Source of the DNA: Pseudopithomyces maydicus
Lineage: Eukaryota; Ascomycota; Dothideomycetes; Pleosporales; Didymosphaeriaceae
Reading direction: 5' to 3'
Length of the DNA: 64,000 bases
Assembly: GCA_026873275.1 (NCBI GenBank)
Contig: JANTUC010000002.1
Span: 2,418,001 to 2,482,000, forward strand
Shown: piece by piece, positions 10,997-23,578 of the stretch
Position numbering within the stretch: the first letter of the stretch is position 1
How the letters are laid out: each line of letters begins with the position of its first letter
Program-made: the position numbers and the translations under genes
Notes under the pieces: model-generated
What the model saw: only the letters and a program-made list of their open reading frames with translations
Databases searched by the model: none
Told to the model about the DNA's origin: nothing

Positions 10997-13900
10997 TGTC
11001 TTCTAAAAACACAAGAACATTTCTCTTGTCACAATGGTCTAGCCAACGTGTCGAATAGTCATTTTCTGCAAATAGATGTTTCAGCCACAGGACACTCAGG
11101 CCTGGGATCTTATCGGAACTTTCAAGGAACTTTACACATCTATCCCCGTTGTCATTTAGATTATTCCTCATTTTCTGTCTCATGAATACGAGTTGACAAA
11201 GTATTTGCCTTGAGATATATGCTCCCAAATATGACAACCAAAGGCCCGAACATGAGAAGAAGTACAGGGAATTGGTCTTGGCTCAGTTGCGCCCATGTAT
11301 AATAAGCAACTATCCCTATAATTCCCATAAATACCAGCAATAGTATTATCTGGAGAGGATATGTTATTGCAATCAGCCATATCCAACGAGGAATTTGAAC
11401 TGGTATTCGGATCCACAGACTTTTGCTCTGCAATGGAAGGGCGTGACTATCCAGGTCACTGTCTTCTGTATCTTGTAAAACTATGGAGCGCAACAGAGGT
11501 TTTGTAGAAGAGCTATTGGTACATGTAAGAGGAACACGCTATGTCAGTGCTAGTAGAACGTACGTATCATTCGAGTGGCGAGAAAGCGGCAGTAAGCCGC
11601 TTTGAACTTTGTTCATTTGATGGGCGTAACTAGAGAATCAGTCGCATAAGGGGCTACACCAAGAGATGGATGAATAGAGGAAGAATGTGCGTGCTCAGGT
11701 ACAAATAACAGATGAATCTCTCGCAACGCAGCTGAGAGCGTAGCCGTGGCGGCAACCCGATTATAGATATAACCTCAAAGTATAAAATCTGCCTATGGGA
11801 TAATAGACCAATGAAAGCATGCCACGTTTTGTACGAGGTAGGCACGTGGGGGCGCAAGGCAAGACCGTTCAGCCTTGTCGTATGAGCTGATAATCTTCAT
11901 TAATACACTACCTCTGTACTCCAATCACGATTCTCATTAACGTCGCAAAGACCTGACCAAATCACGAAGGCGGCAGTTCAAATTAAACTTAACAGATTGA
12001 TTAGATGGATATAGAGTGATGTGATAGAGTGATAGCGTGAAACGGAAAGCATAATAATAAACAAAAGGAATCATAGGGTAAATAAAACGTAGTCAAAGAG
12101 TAACAAAGACGGCTTTTATAAAGACTACAGACATTCAAGGTTGACGTAGACGCTGACCGACTCTCGATACAGTGTAGGAAATAATAGTTTTCCATCATGG
12201 CCAAAAAAAGGGAACTCGAGGCTTACATGAAGTTGAAGATATCAGAGTTCCTCGCATGTGATGCGCATTAGACGCAATGTTTCGGACCATTCCTAACAAG
12301 CACAATAAAGCATCCAGAGATGTGGTTCGGTACAAGCAGCTTGTATCACCCAAAGCTTGCACCTTCTAAGACACGTCGTCGCTGGTATTGAACAATAGAA
12401 GTAGATCAGCGATTTAACGGACTGGTATCCGATCATCAAGCGACGATTTTAATGTCTTGGCTAGAGAGTAAGAAACCGGATGATGAACTCTATTATATCA
12501 CCGGTATAGTGTGTGACTTTTAGCCCGTTGCCAGTCTATTACCAACAGATGGCTGAACAAAGACCTTTGAGAAATAAACACCCAGTAATGAGAAAGTAGG
12601 CTGGCGATTTGATCAAGCGTCAGGCCAACCATGTTAATTCAGACCAAGAAAATGGAACTCTAATAGAGCAGCCTTGGGTCCATATTTTACCATACATGCT
12701 TTCGCATTGCAGGAGTTAAAAAGAAGAAATATTAGCTGGGCATTTTGTGTGACTGTAGAGTCGCTAAAAGCTAGAAGAAGGGAATATCGAAGTATAATAT
12801 AGTACGGGATTTCTTCAGAGAACGTAATTTCAGAATATGCCCGAAAGGAATCTTTTCTTTTCTCCTGTCCACGAGCCCGATCTATATAGATCTATTCAAA
12901 TTACTGCCAATCGAGGGTTTTCGAAATGCTCGGATAGTCAATAGAGTATTAGGATTGATTGTTGGACTCCTTTATTGTGCTTGAGAAGCAGAATTGAACC
13001 ATAACATAGGAGAAAATGTACCTGAGATCATGATTCTTAGCGAACTGAACACGTTCAACGGCCGGCATGCTCGTGGCATTAACCACCTTAAGACACGCCA
13101 GGTATTATCCCAAGATACGAGGCTTGGATAAATACAGGGAGTGAGAAAGCGTGATTCTCTTACTTGTGTTGCTCTCTTAATTCGAGCACGGCTCGTTAGA
13201 AGCGTACATAGAAGTGAAACTGGAAGCAAATTCAAAGAGGATGAACAAACTCGGTAGGCCATTACTGGATTAGGCGCTTCAACCGAGGAGAGTAACACAA
13301 ATCAATATGCCATACTACCACATCAAGAATGATTCAAGTGCCAATGCAGAAATGCCCGAGCTTTTGCTATCGCTAGACCTCAAAGCTGGCCCAAATAAGT
13401 CTTCTGAACCGAGCCTGTAGTCTGAACGCTAGTCTATCACTGCTATCGATTTGTGAGACTCATGACCAGGGAGCCAAGAAAAGAAGCCCCAGTAATCAGA
13501 CTTTAAATCAAGTATACCACGGTACCTGTCAGTAGTTGATACGCGTCGGGGCGCAAGGCCGGACTATTTGTCTAGCGGAAGTGGAATTGTGTATCTGGCA
13601 AGGGGCGCATCAATCCTTGGGAAGCGGCTTCCGTACTTGATCGCGTATTTGGCACTGAAAGAGCTAACATGTTGATCCGAGCAATGGATATCCAGGCAAC
13701 CGGAAGAGATGGGCACTCGTACAGGATCACATAGTCTTCACACATGATGAAACCGTCACAGTAAGCACTCGACTGACGCACTTCGCATCCAAATCTAACC
13801 GGAGTTGACCTAACATGACAGATCAATTTAAGACGAGTAAATTCGATTAGCAAACTCGCAAGCAGTCATCTGTGTACATCGGCTACACCTTGAATTATCA

Positions 13901-15217
13901 GTTATAAATTCTATTAAGGCCAGTTAAACGTCCATCGTGATGACAGTGACGCTAAATCCTCACTACAACAGCGACCCCCACAACCCGTTGCCGCGACTCT
14001 TGAGACATGTCCAACTGACGTCCCCTTTTCGTCAAAGTAGCGGTGTAATCCCCCCATTCCCAATCTAGCAACACTTTCTTGGCTCTGCTCACTTGCTATG
14101 AGACTAGACCAACACCCCACCAACACCATCGAGCAACACCGCCGGTAATTAAACTAGAAACATCACAAGACAAAACATTCGCCTTGCTCCGTGTAGCTTT
14201 GACTGTGATAAGGCTATTGCGACTAACGACTAGCATAGCGCTTGGCGGTTGAATGGGAAGGCAAGTACCCGATCACAGAGGCATGTCTTGCACCATGGAG
14301 ACAGCGAAGATCTTAATTAGCAACATGTCCACCTAGTACGCTTTGGATCGCACCGTAACGATGTCGAACCCACGCGTTCGCGGACATCGTATGGGACATG
14401 TCCGGACCAACCATGAACTCAGCAGCAATCTACATCAAACGCAATAACTTCACCTATGGAGTGGACGACCCAAATGGGTAATCAACATGAAGAACATGGC
14501 GTCAGAGTCTGCACGAGTCGTATTGTGCAGCAGCAGGATGCGTGGTGATGTAATCTTACTATCAATAAATGGCTGATGCTCCTGCACGATTTTCCGATAT
14601 AAATGGTAGCTACTCAGTCAATGCCGTTGCAGAGTCTAGGCCTGAGGAATGCAACGAGCCCTAAGAAATCATGCATCCAAATGCAGATCTACTTCCAACT
14701 CTGCTTAGGGCTGAGGCTGGGGTGTTAACAAGCTCAAAAGTAAGTTTCTATCCATTAGAGCAAGGATGAGCATGTGTCATGGGGTACAACGGCAGACCTA
14801 GTAACGACAAGGTGAACCAACTTCGACGAAAGTGTTCGGTCATAGATCCGACGCGGATCTAGGAAGGCGGTAGGTATGTAACAGGGATTGACGTCGCGAT
14901 TTACACGAGCCATCGATGACACTATGCACTGACGCGACGGACATGAATCGTGATCTGTCATTTCGAAGTGCCTGTAGCTAGATTGCGAGGAGTGAATAGA
15001 GGTGGAGTTGTCAATGCCAAATGTCATTGCCTGGGACTTTTTCCTGCACCGCCACATAACACCGTGGTATAGATCGTTTGTAGCCATGCACGCCGTCACT
15101 GCCGCCGGACACTCAGGAGGGTTATGCTTAACCTTTCATTTGTAAACATAACACCATGTGATGCCCATATTCATGTCGAAGAAAACCCTAAGAGACCCAG
15201 CTATTCAACCATGTCCC
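10997..15217. other. Gene-poor, AT-richer stretch
   Basis: About 4.2 kb with only short open frames, no recognisable domain, and visibly lower GC than the flanking genes. It could be a decayed (for example RIP-mutated) repeat or a lineage-specific non-coding interval. I saw no terminal inverted repeats, transposase motif, tRNA or rRNA. The only frame worth noting is the membrane-like one at 11161-11493. Confidence 0.5.
11161..11493 (-). pseudogene. Membrane-protein-like open frame without an ATG
   Basis: An open frame of about 110 codons encoding two strongly hydrophobic segments (IWLIAITYPLQIILLLVFMG with IIGIVAYYTW, and FPVLLLMFGPLVVIFGSIYL), each with charged residues outside. The frame has no ATG before the first segment: its upstream end is a TTG, and an in-frame stop follows shortly before. 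It may be the last exon of a spliced gene, a gene relic, or chance. No family recognised. Confidence 0.25.
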
Positions 15218-16160
15218 TTACACCTCAGTGAGCACCGTCTCCTTGAACTCCCGCTCAACCTGCTCATTGTTAGTCGGAGGCTCAAAGAAATAGCGAGTGG
15301 CATCCGTACCTTCTGGCCAGAGTCATCCTGGCTTGACTCGCCGTGCAGACCGAGAAGAGCACCCAAGTCGAACTTGGGCTGCTTGAGGAGCTTGAGCTTG
15401 CGCACGTGGATCTGCAATGCTATTAGCCCCACGCTGCTTGTATCGATGTTCATCAAAAACGTACGTTCTGGAGAGGGTAAATGCCCTGGGTGGCCTTCTC
15501 AATCTCGCGGCCAATGACCTCGGGAATGAGCTTCTGAGTGAGCTGGGCAAGGAGCACGAGCTGGCCTCACGGGTCATGATCTCGGTCATCTTCTTGCGGA
15601 TCTGCCTGATCTGCGAAGACTGGGCATAGGTGGTCTTCTTGATCTGGTTGGGTCGTCGCTTGGTAAAGGCGATGGCGAAAAGGCGGACGAGGTAGTCATC
15701 GGTGGTCTTGACAACAACGTTGGCCTCGATGAGGGATTGCCACTTGCGAACGAGCGAGCGGAGCTTGTCGGAGGTGAAGTCGAGGCCGTGGAAGTTGGTC
15801 AGGCAGTTCTTGCCCTGGACCTCGTCGACGCGGAGCTTGACCTTGCGGAAAGCGTGGTCCTCATCCTTCTGGAGGTCCGCAAGGGAAACCTCGAATATCC
15901 GGCCCTTCAGCGCATCGTTTGCGTTCTTGAGACCAGAGGTACGGTTGACGAGGGTCTTGCCGACGCTGCAAAGCTAGACTCAGTATACAATCCATTGAAG
16001 GGTGCGCAGACGAAAAGTGTCGAAGCGGGGAGTCTTACTCTCGGACCTGGAAAGTGCCAGGAGCCTTGACGTTGTACCAGTCCTTCTTCGCGAAGGTATC
16101 GGTCTTCTTCTTGAGACCCTTCTTTCCCTTTGAAAGACGCTTGTTCTTGCCGACAGCCAT
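15218..16160 (-). CDS. RPS1: 40S ribosomal protein eS1 (S3aE/Rps1), apparent 1-nt frameshift
   Basis: Essential small-subunit ribosomal protein. Four exons: 16160-16039, 15965-15465, 15411-15310, 15259-15218, giving 255 residues once one base is restored, the usual family length. The N-terminus MAVGKNKRLSKGKKGLKKK, the middle LVNRTSGLKNANDALKGRIFEVSLADLQ region and the C-terminus SGQKVEREFKETVLTEV are all canonical. At 15545-15550 the frame breaks: upstream reads MTREASSCSL, downstream reads AQLTQKLIPEVIGREIEK one frame over. A single missing base, most simply one G giving TTGGCC, explains it; no intron fits. All introns are short and GT-AG. Ribosomal protein genes are normally highly expressed, and a true frameshift would be lethal if this is the only copy. 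Confidence 0.95.
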
Positions 16161-17291
16161 GGTTGCGACGATGGGGTGGGAGGGCTGTTCTGGTTGTGTC
16201 GTTTAACAAGTCGAGGTGCACTTGGAATTTCTTCGATTAGCGAGTGTGGGCGTGCACGGGCCATAGATCACGTGCGCCAAGCACTCCCGACGCAGCGCAC
16301 CTACGTCTTCCGCTTGTACAGGGACAACCTGCTGAATCCCTTGAGCCTTTGAGCTGGAGTTGATGATACAATCTCTCTCATGGATGAGTGCAACCCGATT
16401 TCAATAAGTGATCTATCATTGTTCTGATTCTTGTACCTAATTCCCGCTCACATGATATACAAGGCTTCCAACGTTGTCTTCGATGTCGGTCCCTACCTAG
16501 GAACCCATTAACAATATCACCTGCATCAATACCTGCATCAACAGCACTCGCGGTGCTGAAGTTCACAAACAATGATACGTGACCGCTGGGGTAAGCTAAC
16601 TAGGAGGTTGTGCGGGTACGTCAAGTGCACGTGCTCTACATTCAACATTTTATATTAAGAACATGGAAATGCGTACTGATTCCCGCACAGCCGGGGGTTG
16701 ACGCATGTCAAAAACCTCCCGGTCTCGTTGCAAACACATTGAGAACGTTTGGTATGGACGGTGCGCATTTTGATCGATTTTCTATGGCGGCTACGCGCCC
16801 TTCTCTCCGATATTCACTTCATCCGTACTTCCCGGTCAAGCCCACTAGTCTCGCTTCCCGCCTCGCTACTTTGCACTACTTTGCATGCCTCCCACAAACC
16901 GACCTGGTGCACCTTCTGGATGCAGAATCCAATCTCCAAGTGCTAATGACGTGTCATCAGATCCTTCTCTGGGTTCATTGAGGTCGATTATCGCCGCAAA
17001 GTGGATAAACACCCTCATGTAAATCGGCCAATAATCGTCACTCATGCTTAATTCCCATTGGACGGATCTGCTCTTCATCCAATCTTCAAGCTACTGGGTG
17101 ACATTGGCCAGATTGTTGGATAACGAGCTTTTTCTGTCGTCTTTTCGATGCGGTCTTGGGTTCCGAGTTGCAGGTGATTACCGTCTCGGCTCTCTGTTCT
17201 ATCATGGACGAACATAGGTGGTCAAGGATTCCGTGGTCACGCCTCTGATGACCTCATTTCGATACAACACGTGTTTCGAATCTTATGCAGG
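16161..17291. other. Intergenic, RPS1 promoter side
   Basis: Upstream of the ribosomal protein gene and downstream of the EF-hand-like gene, both on the minus strand. No supported coding sequence: the longest frame (16610-16981, +) has no domain and no codon pattern like its neighbours. Confidence 0.5.
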
Positions 17292-17793
17292 TCATGTTTG
17301 TACTGCATTGTGCTCTCTCCGTTGACTTTGGTATGGGTTTTGAGCCTGACAAAACTTCTCGAAGTCTGGGAAGCTGATGTAACCGTCTTGACCCGGGTCA
17401 GCCGAGGCTATGTTGATTAGACTGGACATGCTTACCCTGTTGCCTATACTGATGGACGTAACGCGCGCTCTCACTTCTCCACATAGCAGGTCGATCGGAG
17501 CTATACATTGGACTTGAATGCATTCTGGCATCTGGTGATGGCATTGGGCTGCTTGTAGGCGTTTCGCCTCTAGGTGTAGGTGGGTGAGAAGCGACCTTCG
17601 CAAGCAGAGCCGATGCTTTGGTGGGACTGCCCGAACCGGAGTCCCGCCGGCTGGCAATGGTCGACTGTGTTGTGAGGCATGGCGAGGAGACGGTTGATGG
17701 CGTCAGAGGTGGACGGCGGCTGCCTGATGTTGATCGTGGCTGTTGTGGCGCTTGCATAGGTAGCGAGTAGTAGTATCTGGAGTCGTTTGCCAT
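17292..17793 (-). CDS. Small EF-hand-like protein with low-complexity N-terminus
   Basis: Start at 17793 (MANDSRYYYSLPMQAPQQ). Exon 1 (17793-17436) encodes about 119 residues rich in Ser, Pro, Thr and Arg. The last exon (17407-17292) reads SADPGQDGYISFPDFEKFCQ; its DPGQDGYISFPDF fits a calcium-binding EF-hand loop with acidic positions at loop 1, 5 and 12, though the third ligand position is Gly. The two parts are in different frames. The only sequence between them that looks like an intron is 17435-17408: GTAAGC donor, CTAAT branch point, ATAG acceptor, only 28 nt long. Either this is an unusually short intron, another donor is used, or bases are missing. Total length about 157 residues; function unknown. 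I recall similar fungal proteins only as hypothetical. Confidence 0.6.
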
Positions 17794-20700
17794 TTTGACG
17801 TTGATATACATTCGTTCGGACAGTCGATTGATTTATGGATGGGAGGATGGGATGACAGAGCAGAGCAGTTGGAAGACGTAGTGGTAATAATGCTGGGTGC
17901 CCGTGCCCAGACGCCATTCACCCAGACTACAACGCCTCTGCAAGTGCAGGGCACCCCTGCAACGCCAGCTGCATCATCAGCCGGGGCCCTCCATCCTCGA
18001 CTTCTCGGCCCTGGTCCGCTATGCATGATGCACGCCTCTCAAAAACGTGGACCGTTAGGACAGCAGGCAACTAGCCGGCTACAACGCGGCTGCGCTGTCA
18101 GCCGTTCATACGTCCTGACTCGACTCACCCAAGCCCAGACACGATCACACCTCACCTCGAGGCGTGCGGAGGCGTGCGTTGGCCTCCGCAGTGTTCACCT
18201 AGTCGCTTCTTAGCACTGGAAGTGGCTTCTGCTCTTAGCGAATTCGCTGAGGTTGGCAGCATTGAGGCCTCTTGCCCCTGGCTGGCACCACCGCTTTGAC
18301 TCCGAGAGCGCGGTTTCCAAGGCACTGGGGATTACCCTGCCATTGCCGTCGAATCGGGACGTTGATGCGCCTTCAATATACACCTTCGTCATGGATGGTT
18401 GTGGTGAGAGACATTCCCAAATAGCCAGTCGGCAGCTACGCGTCAGTTGGTGGACAACCCCTTACATTGTACGGACGCCTGGCGAGACGGAGCCGTTTCT
18501 GATTCCATGACGACAAGATCACGCTGTGGTGTGTGCTGCAAAGACCGTGCAACCGCCTCACGCTTCACATTTGGCCACGATGCCACGCACGAGCGGTGTC
18601 GAGCAAGCAGCTTGCTTTTCACAAAAGTGCACGCACAATGACATGGCTCTCGCGACGAAGCACATAACAACACGGGCCAACATCCAACAGAATCCCACGC
18701 GATGCACGCGCGTATCTTTCTAGATTCTCGTTTACCTCCTCTCCTCTATGACGCAAGGGTCGTTTGCTCTCCTGGCATCGGTACTTTGTACATTTCCTGC
18801 TGGTTGGGCGGGACGATTAAGCGGCGGCCACGTACCGTCGGGCACTCCCGCCAGTCCACCACACAGTCGATTCCCATCAATCAGGTGGTATTAGGGCACC
18901 CTTCACTGGGCACTGTAGAGAGAACACTGTGCAAGGCGATTAGTTGTATGTGGCACGGCGAGTTCGCTGCGAAACAGTCTCTTAACTGTTGAAACGTTTT
19001 GCATTTCGGTCCATGGCATAACATCGCGATTCTCCAGAGCGGGGCGGACAGGCGTCCAGACTCGTATCCCCTCCATACTAATTCTCAGCTGCGCTGCATG
19101 ACGCTCGCAAGCGGCTATCACTGCCGGAGAACCGCCCCATATTCATTCTTCTAGGTACATGGCAGGCAGAATGCGGAGCGCTCTTGGGAGTATCGCCTTT
19201 CAAGGCATCCACGGTCTGTACATAGACTGTCATCTGAGTCAACAAGAGACCTGGGCCAATGCCTCTAGGCCTTTGCCAGCCATGCTGGTATGTATGCGTG
19301 CAAGTGCCCCACTTCACAACCACGCGAGAGGACCACGTCGGCGTTTGATTCCATCTCACTTGACCGCTCACATAGATCTTTGCGAGGCCCTTTATTATAC
19401 ACATCATGTTAAATGGGCGAGTTGGATCGCCATGCGAGTCACTGTCTCATAGTTGCCTGGTGTTGACTTGGTCGATCGGTGAATTTGCGCTCTCCTCCAT
19501 TGCCGATATTGCTGTTTTCTCCATCAATGATATACACAAGCGCTTCCACACCGCCGAGCACGCCAAACAAATAGACTCTAACATATGCCATGCTGCCCAG
19601 TCCGTTATGAAAGCGCTTGTTAGCTCATTGAACCGTCTGGCGCTACCGGGACCTCACGCCCGCCCCACAGCCATGAGTTACACATCTCTGTTTGACAGTG
19701 ACCAGGACCGCCACGCACTCGACGCTCCCTGCTGCTCGATGATGGGGCACAGTTGACGCACGTCTCTGCAACCGACTTGTTTGTTGGTAATATGCTGCAC
19801 GCTGCTGGCGAACCGCCGGACGCCTTTGTAGCCCTACAACCAGCGTGAGCCACAATAGCGCTTCCTCCAACACCACGCTGTTTGGGTCCTGCAAAACGCT
19901 GCCACACAGGACTCTACTTTCAAGCAACGCCACTTTGGAACTCGCGTCAAATATGCAATCACGCTGCATGGCCTGGGAGATGTACAATGCAGCATGCGGT
20001 GCAACACACCTTTGCCATCGCCCACACAAGCTATTTTTTGGCCTGTCCAGGTGGTCACCACACCACCAAGGTGTACCCCTCCATGACTGCTCGGAAGGCT
20101 CCGAGGCAACGCCTCGCCTCGAATCCCCCACGGCAATCTAGAATGCCGTCTCAATGTCTTACGTGCCGATCCTTTCCGACTCCTAACAGCACGCATGCCT
20201 TCCAGCCAATGTACTGTGTGGGCTTCACACACACACACACACGTGTCCGCATGCCCGCCACTCCACCCTTCCCACCGCCACCACTCTAGACCACAGAATT
20301 GCCATAGGCAACTGCGGCTTCCCCGTGCACGGCACTGCGACATCAGGGTCTGATACCTTTCCCGTCGCGCGAGGAGATAGCGCCATCCGCGGGAGGCTTC
20401 ATCCATGCACACTGTGGGTTCACAGAATAGCGAGAGGCACTCCCGGCTGGGATGGGTTAAATATTATGTGGAACATGCAAATCAGAGCCCAACTGCGGGC
20501 CGCTCCTAGCTCTACCTTGTCGTTGTTGCCAGTCTCTCTTATCGGAAAACGAAGTGCGGCCAAGGGGCGGACAGTCACGCGGTACCGAAGTAGTGTGTGC
20601 AGATATGTGAGCGGGTAGGGCGGTCAGAGCATGGCGTGTGGAGCGTTGGTGGGGGTACGTGTGCGAGGTTGTTCTGAGCTCCGACATTGCAGCAGCGGCT

Positions 20701-20972
20701 ACACTTCCTAAGCAAATTGACAGCTGCCATGCAAGGTTGAGCACATGAGACGCAGTGACTGGTAGTACCTTCGTTGGACCAGATGCACAAAATGCTTTTA
20801 GCTAGTCATTCTATCCATCATTTCGTTAACGACATATTCTATGGCAAAGCCTGTCATCACTTTTGAGCGGCAACTTCTAACGCCCCAAGATTTTCACAAT
20901 GATGAATGAAGATGGTATTTCCATACGCAAATATGGTAATGACGTCGAATTGCTCGAGTATCATACCAAAGA
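17794..20972. other. Gene-poor interval of about 3.2 kb
   Basis: Upstream of the EF-hand-like gene and downstream of URC1. Many overlapping frames exist on both strands (up to 192 codons at 19834-20412, -), but none shows a domain, a signal peptide, or splice-consistent extension. A (CA)n microsatellite lies at about 20226-20242. Nothing else recognised. Confidence 0.45.
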
Positions 20973-22936
20973 TCAGTGCTGTGGGTTCGTGAGTACTTGG
21001 TTCATCTTAAGCACAAGGTGGCACTTACATCGATGTCTTCCCAACCGCGACCCTTCACGTTCGCAAGCTCATCCATTGACATGACGTGGCCTGTGGTGAC
21101 TATGTATATCTTGCGTTAGCCTCAACTTAAACCTAGAGACCAGAGGAAGATGGCGACAGTGCACGACAGACTGAGGACTTGTCCGAGTGGTATGTGGATG
21201 TGTGCGTGACTTACAGTAACCAGCTTGGATCTTTGCGTCGATTTCCACACGGCTATCTGCCGGTATCATCTCTTCAGGAATCGGGACACGCTCGTGAATC
21301 GGAATACCTTGTTCGACAATCGCGTCATGTTTCATGCTATCGTAATATCAGTGATCATGTCATGGTCAAGCTGAAGTGATGTGTTGTGCTTACTTGGACA
21401 TGCTGAGCATCCTATCAATCTTCGTAATACCGAGCCAATGCAAGATCTACAGTACGGATACGTCAGTGTCGGGGTCGATATACGGGTGACGTTGTAGAAC
21501 AATGATGATTGACTCACATCAGGCATGAGCGCTTGGAAGCGCATGTCTTTGACTCCCGCAATGTTCTCGGTTCGCTTGAAATATTCGCTGGCTCGGTCTT
21601 CTCCGCGCTTTCGTGCGTTGTACACAAGGTACTTTGTTACTTCGCCCAGAGCCCGCCCTTCTTTACGGAAGTAGATGACCACACCACTACCGCCTTTTTG
21701 TGCTTCTTTGACGGCCTCTTCAACACCAAAGATGAGATATGGGCGGCACGTACAGATGTCCGAGCCGAAAACGTCACTACCATTGCATTCATCGTGAACG
21801 CGGAGAGCAAGACGAACATTCGGGTCTGACATCTTAGCTGGGTCGCCAAAAATGTATACAGTCAGACCGCCAATGGGTGGTAAAAACAGTTTGATATCGT
21901 GTCGGGTGATCAGTTCGGGGTATGATCCGCCAGTCTCCTCGAATAAAGTACGGCGCAGAGTGCCTTCGTCTGAGTAAACTTGTCAGCACGCATCGAAAGG
22001 CAGTATCAGACTCGACTGACCAATTCCAAACCTCTCGGCGACACCAGGTAGATACCAAACGGGCTCAACGGCAACCTTTGTGACCGCCAATTCACCACTC
22101 GCGTTCAGACATATCTTGCCATCAGGTACAAGACGTCCTTGCCGGACGCTATCCTCGAGCTCAGGAAGCTTCATATGAGCTTTTGTAATAGCAATCGAGG
22201 GCCTAATCTCGATGCCCTCTTTGTCCATGACGTCTTTGTAAAGCCACGGGGCCAGATGACCTAACGGATCCATTGCAACGATCTTCTTCTTATCGCTCCA
22301 CTGGGGAAACGGCCCAATGGTTGCAGCAGGTTCAGTGTTGGTGAAATCTGGCTTGTGCTCAATGTCGAGATTGCCGCTTGCGACGGCCAAAGCGTGATAG
22401 ATTGAGTACGAGCCGCCGTGAGCACCGATTGCTTTGACAGATTAGCGATACAGACTGCGTAAAGAGACGGAGCGAAGCATACCATTACGTCTACGGATCG
22501 TATTTGCGTGACGAGATACAACAACCGGGCCTCGTACGGCCGGGTTCTTATGGCCCCAGTCCATAGGCAGAGGGTCAACGCCAGACTGACCGGGATACGA
22601 AGTCAAGATGATCTTGGACGTCTTGGAGACGCTGGCTCGGCGGGAAGAGGCATCAAGGATAGAGGGTGAGTCCTCATACTGATTGCTAACAGCCTCTACG
22701 GTCTTCTCCGATACAGACGCAATGACCTCCTTTGCCTTCTCAACGAGGCCATTAGCACCGTTGGATGGCTGGTCTTTGGCCTCGTCCTTGATTTGCTTGA
22801 TTTCTGCCAACATGTTCACGCGGCCATTGATTGCATCTACGGACGATGCGAGCTGGGAGTGCTCCTGGCGCAAAGACTTGAGCCCATCCAGGATCTCCTT
22901 GAGGAGAGCATCACTTGAAGCGCTCTGAGCGGACAT
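20973..22936 (-). CDS. URC1: Uracil-catabolism GTP cyclohydrolase II-like protein Urc1
   Basis: Seven exons (22936-22483, 22431-22021, 21969-21518, 21446-21394, 21336-21215, 21099-21029, 20978-20973) give 522 residues with all phases consistent; the last exon holds just one codon plus stop, and its splice is the least certain. After a coiled-coil-like leader come the GTP_CH_N region found in Urc1 but not in riboflavin GTP cyclohydrolases (TSYPGQSGVDPLPMDWGHKN, IGAHGGSYSIYHALAVASGN, FPQWSDKKKIVAMDPLGHL) and a GTP cyclohydrolase II domain. That domain keeps the three zinc cysteines (HDEC..DICTC) and GSGVVIYFRKEGRALGE. In yeasts Urc1 is required for the URC pathway that degrades uracil; its exact reaction is not settled to my knowledge. 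A uracil phosphoribosyltransferase gene lies one gene away on the same strand. Confidence 0.9.
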
Positions 22937-23578
22937 GATGACCCCGTAACCCCTGGCACAAATACAAACAAGGCTCTGAAGGAAAGGGAAAACAGGCCAA
23001 TATGAAGGTAATTGGTTGCTTGTGTAACAATGAACCGGTGATTACCGAGGCAGCTAGTCTGTCTGTTTGAGGTGGAATGGGTTGTAGACGGGAAAAGAAC
23101 AGTGATTCGGAGTGGATGAACGGAGCTGATCTCCTACCTTGAGCTCCGGGAGTGAAAGGTAACAGAGAGGAAGAGAGAGAGCGAGAGGGAGAGGAGAGGG
23201 AGAGCGAGAATGGTAGAAGAGGAGGGAAGGGAAAGTGGCGGGGAGACTGGTGGTAGGCGCGTGCCGCGGTGTGATTGGCCGAGCTTATCGACGAAACCGG
23301 AGGGTCGGTGACTTCCGAACGTTATCTTGGCGCTACCGCATCGGAGCTTCGACGCTTTCCGCCCGCTGGTAGATATTTATCATATTCATCACAGCTTTGA
23401 CAAAAGTCTTGGCCGCGTAGCTGCGCGCGACTCACGACCCACGACCCACGACCCGCGACCCGCGACCCGTGACCCGTGACCCACGACAGGCGCGTTGCTC
23501 TTGCCATCGAAGCGCGCCCATCTACGCCTGTCCACGCCTGTCCGCGCCAACACACGCTTCGTACTTACACGTAGCGCC
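22937..23578. promoter_or_regulatory. URC1/ELF1 divergent promoter with GA tract and 7-bp array
   Basis: Between the URC1 (-) and ELF1 (+) start codons. Contains a purine (GA) tract at about 23161-23216 and a 7-bp tandem array (ACGACCC, GCGACCC, GTGACCC variants) of seven copies at 23434-23482. GA tracts commonly exclude nucleosomes at fungal promoters; a role here is inferred. Confidence 0.6.
23434..23482. repeat. 7-bp tandem array, seven copies
   Basis: Three copies of ACGACCC, two of GCGACCC and two of GTGACCC follow head to tail, then a truncated ACGACA. The variation is confined to the first two bases of the unit and is ordered in blocks, as expected from stepwise local duplication. Confidence 0.9.

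Noticed and set aside
19834..20412. 192-codon minus-strand frame
   Set aside because: Overlaps frames on both strands, no domain, and composition like the surrounding non-coding sequence.
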